Below, one piece after another: positions 11,422-22,130 of a DNA stretch of 64,000 bases. Position 1 is the first letter of the stretch, and each line of letters opens with the position of its first letter. The notes beneath the pieces are model-generated. The model was not told the DNA's origin. It did no database searches and saw only the letters and a program-made list of their open reading frames with translations. Made by a program: the position numbers and the translations under genes. Source of the stretch: Lonicera japonica (lineage: Eukaryota; Streptophyta; Magnoliopsida; Dipsacales; Caprifoliaceae); contig CM038466.1 of assembly GCA_021464415.1 (NCBI GenBank), forward strand, positions 53,632,550 to 53,696,549, written 5' to 3'.

Positions 11422-11437
11422 AGATGTTGGTTTATTT

Positions 11438-11693
11438 CATAACAATTCTTTTTGTACTTTGTATAATATATACAATGATTGGGTATTGAAATTTGCTGCG
11501 TATCACTCGAATTTGATAAGAGTACCTTAAGAACTTAGTGTGATACTTTTGATTATTAGTTGCTTTCTTTAGTCCTAAAACATTTACACAGAAGGAATAT
11601 ATAGTTCTTAGCATGACTTTTGAACATATAATTAGAATAGTGATTATACATGTAACTGTTACTTGCCACTTTTGTGGTTTTTTTAGTTTTTTA
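11438..11693. other. Short intergenic gap, nothing recognised
   Basis: AT-rich sequence between the SINE and a MITE. An open minus frame (11432-11614) has no motif. Confidence 0.4.
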
Positions 11694-11878
11694 CTCCCTT
11701 TGAAAAGTTAGCCCCACTTTCTTTTTCGAAATGTCTTAAATTAATTGTTTCATTTTTTTTCTTAGGACATAGTCAATGTGCCATACTTCACAATAAGAAA
11801 TGAGTGTTACTCTTGATATCATTGATTAGTTATAAAGTACCAAAAGAAAGTGGGACAATCTTTTTGAGACGGAGGAAG
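11694..11878. mobile_element. Degenerate Stowaway-like MITE
   Basis: Flanked by TA on both sides (11692-11693, 11879-11880). The left end CTCCCTTTGAAAAG...CCCCACTTTCTTTT pairs with the right end AAAAGAAAGTGGGAC...GAGACGGAGGAAG; the last 14 bp of each arm are nearly perfect complements. The CTCCCTCCGT-type end is the Stowaway (Tc1/mariner) signature, partly decayed here. Confidence 0.75.
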
Positions 11879-11880
11879 TA

Positions 11881-12365
11881 TTATTTGAGATGGGAGAAGT
11901 ATTAGTATTTAGTTTCTTTCTTACTCTCAAATCTACATTTGTTTCGCTGATGTTAACCATGTGCTAAGTATTGTTGCATTTTGTGAATCTCGTCTTTCTA
12001 AAATATTGGCAAGTCAAGTTGTCAAAGCATGTAAAATTAGAAGGATTCCTCTATTTCAATGTGTTCATGTCACACCCGAACAACACAAAAATAATACTAG
12101 CAAATATTTAAAACTCACACACACAAGGATGTCTAGTCAAATACATAAAATAAGACTAGTACAATAAACAAAAACGACATAGTGTCTTTTTCTATAAACC
12201 TTCCCACCCATTCTAGACCTGGCAGTGAACATCATTTCTTGATACCTGTAAAGAGAAACATATATAACAGTATGAGCTATAGGCTCAGTGAATGCATCAC
12301 TTTCCTCATCAGTAATCTGTAAAAGTATATATATATACACATACATATCATATATAATCACATTC
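11881..12365. other. Non-coding stretch leading into a tandem repeat
   Basis: A TGTCACACCCGAAC sequence at 12067 resembles the start of some plant LTR or MULE ends, but no matching other end was found in 12-14 kb. The frames at 11961-12167 (+) and 12137-12469 (-) have no motif. Confidence 0.35.
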
Positions 12366-12790
12366 AATTCCCATCCTCTAGCCATCATATAAAGCATCAA
12401 ATGTACCACACACATAACCGCTCTATAGCCTCGATTATTAGGCATCAAGCATCCATTCCATATAAACATCCTCTAGCCTTATATATACTGGGCATCAGAT
12501 GTATCTTTCCATACTCTTCTTTCAATCAAGTCACGACTCAACTCCACTTTACCAAGCATCATAATATCAACATATACACATCCTCTAGCCCTATAAATAC
12601 TGGGCATCAGATGTATCACAAATATAACCGCTCTATAGCCTTAATTATTAGGCACCAAGCATCCATTCCATATACACATCCTCTAACCCTATAAATACTG
12701 GGCATCAGATGTATCTTTCCATACTCTTCTTTCAATCAAGTCACGACTCAACTCCACTTTACCAAGCATCATAATATCAACATACATATT
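12366..12790. repeat. Tandem repeat, about 210-bp period with a shared sub-block
   Basis: CCATACTCTTCTTTCAATCA through CATCATAATATCAACATA occurs at about 12508-12575 and 12718-12785. ATAACCGCTCTATAGCC plus the following 60 bp occurs at 12414 and 12624. A sub-block (CATCCTCTARCCCTATAAAT then ACTGGGCATCAGATGTATC) occurs three times, at about 12468, 12576 and 12678. A weaker half-unit precedes it at 12370-12405. Copies are nearly identical, so amplification is recent. Confidence 0.85.
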
Positions 12791-12794
12791 CCAC

Positions 12795-14269
12795 TAATAA
12801 TATTTATATTCTAAGAATTTCATAATTTATACCAAGAATTACCGTCATAAAACCTTTATTACACATTATGCATTATCTCGAACATGCACCTTCTAAATTA
12901 TAAATAGCCACCCACAATCCTTTAAACCATATCCACATCTACAAGGGCCAACCTGAAATAATGCCTCCCACGTTCTAACTACACATTCAAATGTATATAA
13001 ATTTCAAGTGAGTACACTCACCTCAAGTCCACCACAACGTAGTTCCAAGTTTATTTTCTCGGTGCGTTAGAAGTATCCGTTCCTTCACCTACCAATCTAA
13101 CATAATTAGTATTCCAATTCTAACTCAATATAATCATTTATAAGTATGAAAAATACACTAACAATTATACAAATGTATACCCTTATACACTTGTTAATTT
13201 ACAACATATTACAACCTTTCAGAATTAGGTGCAGTCCGAATCCACTGCCCAGAATAAATACTTCCCGTTCTCTGATCATTCTAAAATTTTTATAGTAGTT
13301 ACCCAACATGTTTATCAACAATATTACAGAATTTGAGCATAATCCAACGGCCAAAATATCGGATATTCACAAAACAACTCAGTACAAACATGCTGTCCAG
13401 AATATAACGTATGGCAATAGTCCAACTTCACGGATTAAACTGTACCAATTGGCTGAGAATTAGGTTCTCTACCCTATATTTCTGGAAAGCTCTATGTGTC
13501 TACTTTTAATGCAATTTACGGTGCATAAATCGGAATTTTCTACAAGGAGTTATAGCAATTCTCCCACAGAGACACCAATCTGCCAAAATTATGAACTTAT
13601 AGATTTTTAGCATGATTTCTACTTATATCATCTATTATCGTCTCTTCATGACAAAAAAAATTTAATTATATCAAAGATTTCTACATATCAAGAGTTGGAA
13701 GAAAAAAAGATATTCTATCACCACATGACAATTTTCTGCAAAATGAGTTTATTGATACGCATGCTCGGTGCTTGCTCTGTGTTTAGTAGTAATATATGGA
13801 AAAAAATGTCGGTTACTTCAGTTACTCAACCCCACCCCAACAATACACACCCACACCCCAACAAATGAGAAAAACATAGACAGAATTACATTAGCATTAC
13901 TGTATGAGCAAGGTAAAAGGTTGAAGTAATCTAAGAGAACTCACTGAATGCTCAAAATTATGACCCAAAATATAAATATATTAACTACAAAACAATCAAT
14001 CCCCAAACTAAAATTGTTAGAAAATGGGTATTAGAAAACTCATTTTCTACCATTTTGAGGGTAAAATTGTAATAAGACTTTGCACTCGGTTGTGAAAGTT
14101 CTTAATATATTTGTATTCTCCTACGTGAGTACATCGAAATCGTGTATTTATATATTCAAAATGGTTAAGTGGTGAATGAGAAAACTGATTTGATTTAATG
14201 ACCATGTTAATGGTCATTATTCTCTCCAATTTGCGTCCGCCTCTGTATATATATATATATATTCGGTGA
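12795..14269. other. Non-coding region, probable old repeat, no gene seen
   Basis: The stretch 13430-13580 (ACCAATTGGCTGAGAATTAG ... CGGAATTTTCTACAAGGAGT) has the look of a plant LTR or large non-coding retroelement, but no ends, PBS or frame could be fixed. Around 14015-14045 a short hairpin-like pair (AGAAAATGGGTATT / AACTCATTTTCT) is visible. A (TA)n tract lies at about 14245-14264. Confidence 0.35.
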
Positions 14270-14641
14270 ATGAATGAAATAGTTGACTAATTGGACAATT
14301 TTAATTATCTTCTTTTTCTGTGTGGTTTTGTGGATTATTGAATGCTATCAATAAATTTTTATTTTATTTGTTGCTTAACACTATAAATTACTTCAAAATT
14401 ATAAATATCTTAATTACTTATTTAGCACCAAATATTCCTTAACATAAAACAGCTATAGTCTTTAATTAATCTATATAAAAAGGGGGTAATATTACTACCA
14501 TTATACTATATTATATATGTAAATGTAAATACCATAAGTTCATAATTAATTACTATATTATATCATTTAACTAGTAGTAGTCCTCTGTCTTCAATTCTCG
14601 GCGAATAGCTTGAATCTAAAAATCTAAAACTTCTATTAGTA

Positions 14642-15441
14642 TTAGGGAACTTCAGCCTTTATTCTAACTCCAACAGCTTTATCCAACTTCATCTTTCAAT
14701 CCTGCCAAAAATAATTAAATAACCTCATTGATTAGTTGTTACTCCCTCCGTCCCAAATTGCTAGTCCCTCTTTCCTTTTTTGGATGTCCCAAAATAAATG
14801 TCCACTTTCTATAAAAGGTAAATGCATACCTATTTTGCCTTTTTGTACTTTCACTTTAAAGTAAAAGTTTTGAATAAAGTAAAGGGCAAAAAGGGAAAGT
14901 CTATGCAAATTAAACCAAAAAGTGTAATGATGATGTTGGGTTCTTAATAAGTTGGGTTCCCCAAAAGAGACCAGCAATTTGGGACGGAGGGAGTATATAT
15001 TAAACAACATTTATTATTAAACAATAAAAATTATGCTTGTAATTACCACCCTCCTCATAAGAAAGTCTATGCGCTGCTTAGGGGGTTTAGTGGGATCATA
15101 TAAACCCCAACACTGAATTTTAACCCCCTCCTTAAATCCATTTCCCGGAACAAGCATATCCCAACCAACTTGGTTCAGCCGAAATCGATCGCTGCCCGTT
15201 GAACCAAGTCTCAAACCCATATAAGCGTGACCAATTGGCTGTAGACCGCAGTTGTAGTTCCTTCATTTTTCATCGTTTCCATAATCCCGGCAGCGGTGCA
15301 AAGGTCCCCTATGTAGTCGTTTCCAGCCTTGATGAACACCAATCCTTTTTCAACGTCAGTCTTACTCAAGGTTTTCGTAAATAAAAACGTTACTTCAGCA
15401 TTTGGTGGATAATCTGGAATGTTTTCAGGTTGGGGGTCCAT
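14642..15441 (-). pseudogene. B3-like gene copy, frameshifted
   Basis: Paralogue of the gene at 27199-27780. Exon 1 (15441-15047) starts with the same MDPQPENIPDYPPNAE-type opening. It loses frame near 15240, where the intact copy has GGCGTGTAG and this one has GGCTGTAG (one base missing). A further 4-bp loss lies just before the donor (15046-15045, GT). Exon 2 survives at about 14642-14700 after an acceptor TTTTTGGCAG. A Stowaway MITE sits in the intron. The 112-residue frame (15211-15549) and the 67-residue frame (15017-15220) are the two halves. The change is seen directly; loss of function is inferred. Confidence 0.8.
14742..14993. mobile_element. Stowaway MITE in the pseudogene intron
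   Basis: Flanked by TA (14740-14741, 14994-14995). The ends are complementary, CTCCCTCCGTCCCAAATTGC and GCAATTTGGGACGGAGGGAG, with one mismatch-free run of about 20 bp. The paralogous site near 27285 lacks it, giving an empty-site control. Confidence 0.93.
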
Positions 15442-15659
15442 TGTATAATTAGTATTATTGGTTGGTTGATTGAGCCAAGATGTGATTTTTAACTTTGCAC
15501 AAATTTTATAGCAGATAGTCATGGTCAATGACAATGTTTTAGCATTCATTTTCTTTTTATTGATTAAAATCGTTCATGCATTTATTTCCCTCCTGATGGT
15601 AGAGATCGAATGGGCTATCTGTGATCATGGTTTTTGACAATGTTTTAGCGTTCATGTAT

Positions 15660-15712
15660 ATTTTTCTTTTTCTTTTCTTTTCTTTTCTTTTTTCTTTTTT
15701 CTTTTTCATTTT
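15660..15712. repeat. Pyrimidine (CTTTT)n-like microsatellite
   Basis: Impure CTTTT/CTTTTT run upstream of the B3-like pseudogene. Confidence 0.85.
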
Positions 15713-15745
15713 TCATTGAATAAGTTCATTCATGCACTTCCTTCC

Positions 15746-16647
15746 CTATAGATAGCATACAATAACTTATGGCATTTTTATGGTCTTGAGTTATAAATTT
15801 TTAAAAAAATTATAAAATAATTTTGAATTACCCTTTGTTTGCTAAAAAGTAGTTACGATATGATGGTAAATTCCTTTTTCTTCTAGAAAAAAAAAGTCTT
15901 GAATAATGCAAAAGGGAAACAGAATTAAGAATAAGACTCAAACTTTTTACACCGGTGAAGTTAAAATTGAGGCATAAAGGTGAGGGTATAAGTAAGTTTT
16001 TTTTTTATTTAGAAAGCGTATAATTTAATAATCTTTAAAGTTAATTTATTTATTATTTTGCCTTTAAAGTTTACAAATGACTTTGTTAAAGAATTTATCA
16101 TCCCTAAACATAATGAATGAGCTATAAATTTGGTTGCCTTCAAAAAAAGTGAAAACCTATGAATTTTGTTCGATAAAAAATAAAACTACTTTAGCAATGC
16201 AACTAGGATTTAGGTGGCAAATATCAATCACGACGACTTTGACAAACCATGATGCTACAGGACAAATTTTTATTTTTACTTTTTTGTTATTATGGTAGGC
16301 ATGGGTAAGTTCTAAACAAAAATGCAATTAATTTTGGTTATGTCCGGTTTGGATTCATGCAAATTTAGCCCGTTAAACTTAAATAAACCCGTATAAAGTA
16401 TCACCATTTGACTAAGCACAAGTAACAAAAGTTAATTAACCACGTGATCAATAGATTAGTAGTAGGGTAATGGTCATTTTTTTGTGGCTGGGGTAAGTTT
16501 TAACACGACATAAGACTTGAACTCCTCTAGAGTTAGAAACTAGTGTTGAAAACCATTGTTATAAATGTTTACTAATATGAATATTAGTATTAATTGGTGC
16601 AGCTATTGCACTCCAATTTATGGCATTCTAGAATGCCTTAGGATATA
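15746..16647. other. AT-rich intergenic DNA, nothing recognised
   Basis: No open frame with a motif. Poly-T at about 15997-16006. Confidence 0.4.
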
Positions 16648-16899
16648 TTCTCTCCATCCCAAATTGCTGGTCCCTTTTGAGAAATCCAACTTATTAAGGA
16701 CTCAACATCATCATTGCACTTTTTGCTTAATTTACTTTGGCTTTCCCTTTTTACCCTTTTCTTTATTCAAAACTTTTACTTAAAAAGTGAAAGTACAAAA
16801 GGGCAAAATAGGTATGTATTTATCTTTTATGGAAAGTGGACATTTATTTTGGGACAACCAAAAAAGGAGAGAGGGACTAGCAATTTGGGATGGATGGAG
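16648..16899. mobile_element. Second Stowaway MITE, opposite orientation
   Basis: Same family as 14742-14993 but inverted: CTCTCCATCCCAAATTGCT at the left, AGCAATTTGGGATGGATGGAG-type end at the right, TA on both sides (16646-16647, 16900-16901). Internal blocks such as AAAGTGGACATTTATTTTGG and AGTGAAAGTACAAAAGGGC are the reverse complement of the first copy. The left end has decayed. Confidence 0.85.
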
Positions 16900-16901
16900 T
16901 A

Positions 16902-17330
16902 TATACTAGTGGAGTGACAATAGTTGCACCATCTTTACTTAATAGAAAGTTGGATATTACACGTACCTTTTCAAAGTACATTACAAACTTCCATACGCAC
17001 GTACCTTTTCTTTATTCAAAAAATAAAAAAATTTGTTCTCTTTATATTGAAAATATATGCTTTACAAGTTATAAGTCATGGTGTGAAGAGAAATGTTTTG
17101 CAGTATGAAGATGCCACATTTGAGATATATAACAATGCTTACGCAAAGATCGAATCCATTTATCAAATATCCTAATGCAAGTAAATAATTTGTAATTGTA
17201 GCACTAGCACTTTGAAAAAAATAAAAAATTACAAAAGATACATCCTACAAAACAATAGTGTTAAATAAAGGTGGTAATAAATTAAAAGGGAAAAAAATTC
17301 CTAAAATGGCATAGATGTAAGACCTAATAC
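16902..17330. other. Intergenic DNA left of the Harbinger element
   Basis: AT-rich. Overlapping frames at 16890-17175 have no motif and overlap the MITE end. Confidence 0.4.
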
Positions 17331-17793
17331 TAAGGGTGTGTTTGATAACTTATATGGAAAATTTGTTAAATAGAAAAAATTTCCTTCATAAATTTTGTTA
17401 AGAAAAACTTTCCATTGAAAACATTATCTGAGTTGTTTGATTGTTTTTATTTTCCACGTGGAAAATTTTGTATTTTTTAGCTAAAGTTGTTTGATTGCAT
17501 TTATTTTCCAACTAGAAAAACTTGTATTTTCTATCTTAACTTGTTTGAATAGCTAGAAAATAATAACATTTTCTAACACCAAAGGCAAGAGTGATATTTA
17601 AGCTAAAAAGAAAAACTCACACACTAATTCAAAATGTCTCCATATATATCAAGTTTCAAATAGAACTAGTACCATTGCTTCATCCAAAAACATAACTAGT
17701 CTAAATAGGCAATGCATAATATCAAACAAATAATAAAAAATAATAAGTTATCTACTAATAAAAAAAGTAAGAACATGATCTCGAAAGAATAAA

Positions 17794-19075
17794 CTATCGA
17801 GGGACATCCGGAGGAACTCGACCAAGTTTGTTGTAGACCCAAGAACGCTGAAATCTCTCATTCGTTATGCCAAGAAACACGTCAGCCAAGTCTTTGTCTT
17901 TCTCCAATAATTCCATGACCTTTATCACATCAATGTCGCTTATACCCACATCTTGTAGCTTCTCAATTACGCTTTGCCAGCCAATCTTTTTTTGACTTGT
18001 ATAGGTCTTAATTGCTTCATGAATTTGCTTTGACGATTCAGCTATGACAGAAAAGGCAATATCTTCTTTTGTTGAGCCTCCCCCTTTTGTGTCACGCTTG
18101 GAAATAACCGAAGGGTTTGGGAGGATTTCATCCTCTTCGAGCTCATTTTCATCAATCGAAATGTCATCATTCGTATTTGAACCTATTAAGAAAGCAAAAT
18201 AATAATAAATTAAAAAAAAATAAGCTTCATCACATTAGAAATTTACTAATTAAACAATGTTTAAAACGTCAAATTAAACTTTTCCTCCCTTCTCATAAGA
18301 AATACAACTAAAAGATATATATAGTTGTAAAATGAAATCTTAAATGGAACATTAAAGCAAAAGAACGAAATCTTTACAAAAAATATACCGCTCATTTGAG
18401 GAATGTCATGACTCGATACTGCTCGATCTCCTGTAGCACTGTCACTGCCAAAAAGAATCTCCAACTCCGGGTAATAAGGACACACCTTACCCCTCAACTT
18501 AGAAAGATTGGGATTAGTCTATACCGAAAGAGAAACAAAACTTTGAAAAATGACGAAAATAAATAAAACTTTAGTTCACCTAAAACATATCAAAAGTGAA
18601 GGGTATACTTTAGTATTTGAATTACCTTAGTGTACTCATCCCACACCGATGGGTCTACCGTAATTCGACCCATATTTTCATCCAACCCAAATTCGCTAAT
18701 TTGGAAAAGTGTATGCAACTCTATCCATTCCATTATGAGGGTCTTCGAACGAAAGCTTACATCAGTAACTGCCACATCACATTTCTCATGCACCTGAGTA
18801 ATAAGCGGTGCCAACTCTTCAGATTTAAATGCATTGTCGACTTTCCTACCCTTAGAAAGCACGTGATCAACTAGAGTTGTAATCAAAACATCATCCATAT
18901 CTTTTTCTTTTCGCCAACGTATTTGACATTTTTTTGAATCTCCCTCAGCTTCAGAAGACGTTGGAACTGGTTGAACAATAACAGGAACGTTAATGGGCAC
19001 ATTTGTGCCTGTTCTTGCACGAAAATGTTCTAAACTTCTTTTCTGTATAAATGACATTGCACATGTTTTACGCAT
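17794..19075 (-). CDS. Myb/SANT-like protein of PIF/Harbinger (ORF1), three exons
   Basis: Exon 1 is 19075-18626, exon 2 is 18518-18389 and exon 3 is 18182-17794. Introns are GT-AG (18625-18519, donor AAG|GTAATT, acceptor GGTATAG; 18388-18183, donor GCG|GTATAT, acceptor TTAATAG) and phases agree, giving about 322 residues with no internal stop. Exon 1 holds a Myb/SANT-like fold (RWRKEKDMDDVLITTLVDHV ... FGLDENMGRI ... DPSVWDEYTK). Exon 2 continues with NPNLSKLRGKVCPYYPELE and FGSDSATGDRA, the usual block after this domain. In the superfamily this protein binds transposon ends and helps bring the transposase to the nucleus. The start could instead be the ATG at 19057. It is unusual that this gene reads intact beside a dead transposase. 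Confidence 0.83.
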
Positions 19076-19619
19076 TAAAATTAAGAAGAAGAAAAAAAAA
19101 TCTTTAGTCAAAAACACTAATAACAACTCAAATTTAATAAATGATTACAAGAAAGGAAGATAAATTGCTGGTTGTATTATCAATTTAAGATAAATACTTT
19201 AGAGAGATCAAACATTCACACAACAAAGGAATTTTCAAAGTACCATTCCATGTAACTAATTAGAGCTAAACAAAGTAGCCTTACATATAATTGACTAATA
19301 AAATCTCAAAGTAGCCTTACATATAACTAATTAGAATTAACAAAAGGAATTTCAATGTCTCTCAGTCTACACATTTACTCTAAAGATAAACTAAACAAAA
19401 GTCAAGGTCTAAAAAAGATTAAACCACAATTATTCAATTAAAATCGTCGTCCATGTCATTGTTTTGGTCAAATTTGTCCCACATTATATTTTCCATGGAA
19501 TCCTTTCGTGTAGTCCATGCAACTTCTGGCATTAAAGTAATGTGGACGTTAAGAGGGGCGCAATTTCAAGTACGTCGAGAGGGGGAGGGTTAATTTCATC
19601 ATCACTGCTCATATCATAT

Positions 19620-20735
19620 ATCATCGCTACAATGGTCATTCATGTCATCAATTAGAAGGAAGTTGTGCAATGCAGAACATGCAAGGACTATCTTTGCTTA
19701 TGTTTCAATGTTGTGGAAGGATTGATGCCTAAGATACGCAAACCTCTTTTTCAACAACCCTATTGTCCTCTCCACCATATTTCGAAGAGACGAATGACGA
19801 AAATTAAATAGATCGTTCTTATTTTGGGGGAGTTGACCAATAATGTCTTTCCGATGATAGCGAGTCCTACGATATGGTGCGAGGAAACCTGGAGCTAATG
19901 AAAGTCTAACATCGGCAAGATAATATTTACTGGTCCGAACTGTTAACCTATGGCCTTGCCATAAGATGGCACTTTTTAACAATCTCCCATCGTGTGCAGA
20001 TCCATCCCAACCAGCAAGAACGTATGTAACCTTCATATCAAATGTGCACGCCACTAACACATTTTGTGAAATGACTTGTTTTCTATTGCGATACCTAGAT
20101 TGTTCCTCCAACGGAACATGTGCAGTGATGTGTGTACCATCAAAGGCACCAACGACATCCTCAAAGATAGAAAATTTACTACTTAGATAAAGAAAAAAGA
20201 AGTTGTAGCTGAACTAATAAACATAAGCTAAAAACACCTAACCTTGAAGTAATGGTACCATTCACAACCTCTACCCTTATCATAAGGAGAGTTATTTGCA
20301 GTGGCATTAGTAACAAAATCTTTATAGAGTGCAAGACAAGAATTCAACATTCTATGAAAATAATAACTCATTGTTTGGCCAGACCTAAAAAATATAAAAC
20401 TTCCAACTCGATTCCGATGATCGTGATCCACCATTATTAAAAAAAATAGCCACTTGTTCCGGAACTAGCATATCTCAACTATCAACCAACCCATATGTTT
20501 TTAAACGAGCGCACAACCTCTAAAATGAACCCATTTTCATCCTCAGCTGCTTGTGACAAACTCTATCATTCGAGTTGAATATTCGATCTAATATCAACTT
20601 CCTCTTAGCACTCCAATTTCTACGAGGAGCCCTAGAAAGTTGACGATTTAGATTAGAACGACGCCGCCTGATTGCTTGCATAAACATCATCCAAAAAATA
20701 CTCAATAACACATGTAGCTTTGATTCTCTTGCCAT
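19620..20735 (-). pseudogene. PIF/Harbinger transposase (HARBI1-like, DDE_4), disrupted
   Basis: Exon 1 (20735-20243) and exon 2 (from 20159) are joined by a GT-AG intron (20242-20160). Exon 1 shows the N-terminal region and SGQTMSYYFHRMLNS. Exon 2 begins DVVGAFDGTHI, carrying the first catalytic Asp. AGWDGSAHDGR holds the second Asp and RNMVERTIGLLKKRF the Glu. GFLAPYRRTRYH is a family hallmark. Lesions seen: stops TAG (near 20520) and TGA (near 20475) in exon 1, a frame change at the T-run near 20440-20450, and TAA at 19695-19697 just before the conserved AKIVLACSALHNFL end. All three catalytic residues survive, so the damage is by stops and shifts only. Confidence 0.88.
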
Positions 20736-21524
20736 TAGTCTTGTGAAATATTTGATAAGTATAAGATATCAAAGAATGCATGTGAACCCCATATAGTAAT
20801 CTCCCTCAATCAAAGTGTTGGTACATAAGGGTGATTCCCATGAAAATGAGAATGCTAATAAAACTCTTGATGAGCCTTACTTGGCCTCTTAATGCATTTG
20901 AAGAACATATGGTGTAGTAAAGGCTAGAAAGAAAGAAGTTAGAAAAAGAAAAAAGAGCAAATCAGTATATCTATAAACTGTACTGAACTTTTATTGCATA
21001 TCAAATCAGGTAACATCTCATGTTCTTATTCTGAACGTTTACAAGCATGCGTGGGAAAAGAAGAGCGAACTTTATGTTCCTCTTCCCGGCCCCTACTCTT
21101 GCTAATTAAAGTTGTAAAATTCTTATTGAATGATTAATGCGCATTCGATTCTTAATGAAATTTCATTAGGATGTTTTCCCAATTCTCTTAATCTGTTCAT
21201 GACATATTTTTGGGTATAATAATAATTTTAGATAAATATATTCAAAATTCATAATCAAACAAATTCATACCAAAACACACATTCAAAGTTTCACTCAAAT
21301 AATAAAACAAACAATTTTTCAAAAAAGTTTCATTCAGCATTTTTTGTGAATGATGGTTCAAGTCTCTTCCTTCTACAACTGCCCCAAAATTCACTTGCAA
21401 GAACAGAGTAAAAACAAAAAAACTAAACGACTAAACATTACTCCTTATTAAACTTTAGCGAACTACAATTCTCATTTTTCATTTTAGTACATCTAACTCA
21501 TAAATTCAATTTATTAATTCCTCA
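20736..21524. other. Interior of the Harbinger element, no gene recognised
   Basis: Non-coding as far as can be seen; presumably the 5' flank of the transposase. Confidence 0.4.
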
Positions 21525-22130
21525 TCCTAAATTAAACGTCTAGCAATTTCCAAAACAGCATTAATAAGAACCTCTAAATCATTATCCCCTTTCTTTACTT
21601 ATGGTGGTCTAGGATGTGGCGCACCTCTAAATCCACCCTCACACTCAATCGACCCATTTGTTGTAGCGGAGGCATGGTCACTCATGCCCTTATAATCACC
21701 TCCCCAAGATTCAAACTCTATAGAAAAGAGATAAGAGGCATTCTCTAAACATTCCCAAAATAACAGAAGTCACGTGAGGATTAATTTGACCGTATATATA
21801 CTATGAAGCACGTATAGACTATATGAAGATGGCAATTGAAGCTTTGTTGACAAAAATATAGACATACAATTGTTTGCCAAACTATTTGTGTTACATTCAA
21901 GTATATGTTCCTAACAAAGATGGTACAAAATTCCTAGTTACAAGAAAGAAAACATATGGACGTAGTACCTAAAACACAAGGCTTCTTGTTCCCATAACTG
22001 CATCAAAAACATATGTTGCTCCTCTAAGAAAACAGTGTCGCCATTTGATTCCAAATAGCCAACTGTTTCAAGTGCTTTATTTATATGCCATTTGAAGATA
22101 AGCTCAATTTTAGGTTATTTGATTGATTAC
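21525..22130 (-). other. Coding-like segments inside the Harbinger element, unidentified
   Basis: On the minus strand two stretches read like protein. One, from about 22115 to 21970, includes KALETVGYLESNGDTVF and EEQHMFLMQLWEQEALCF and ends at a possible donor (TTTTAG|GTACTA). The other, about 21725 to 21530, follows a plausible acceptor (CTTTTCTATAG) and includes ESWGGDYKGMSDHASATT and EVLINAVLEIARRL with one TAA between. The phases do not join cleanly by my reading. The sequence does not look like a Harbinger gene. It could be a captured host-gene fragment or remnants of an unrecognised upstream exon set. Confidence 0.45.

Larger units (their letters stand above)
14270..15745 (-). repeat. 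Segmental duplicate of 26860-27960 (B3-like gene and flanks)
   Basis: Flanks as well as the gene match the locus at 26860-27960: for example CTACCATTATACTATATTAT (about 14496 and 27053), the TCCTCTGTCTTCAA block, and CATGCACTTCCTTCCCT (about 15733 and 27925). The present copy differs by a MITE insertion and by a local duplication of its 5' flank (GACAATGTTTTAGCRTTCAT at about 15528 and 15636, single in the paralogue). Confidence 0.85.

Noticed and set aside
12067..13990. Possible LTR element starting TGTCACACCCG
   Set aside because: No matching second end, PBS, PPT or target duplication could be found.
15211..15549. 112-residue protein
   Set aside because: N-terminal 36 residues lie upstream of the ATG conserved in the paralogue, and the C-terminus is a frameshift product.
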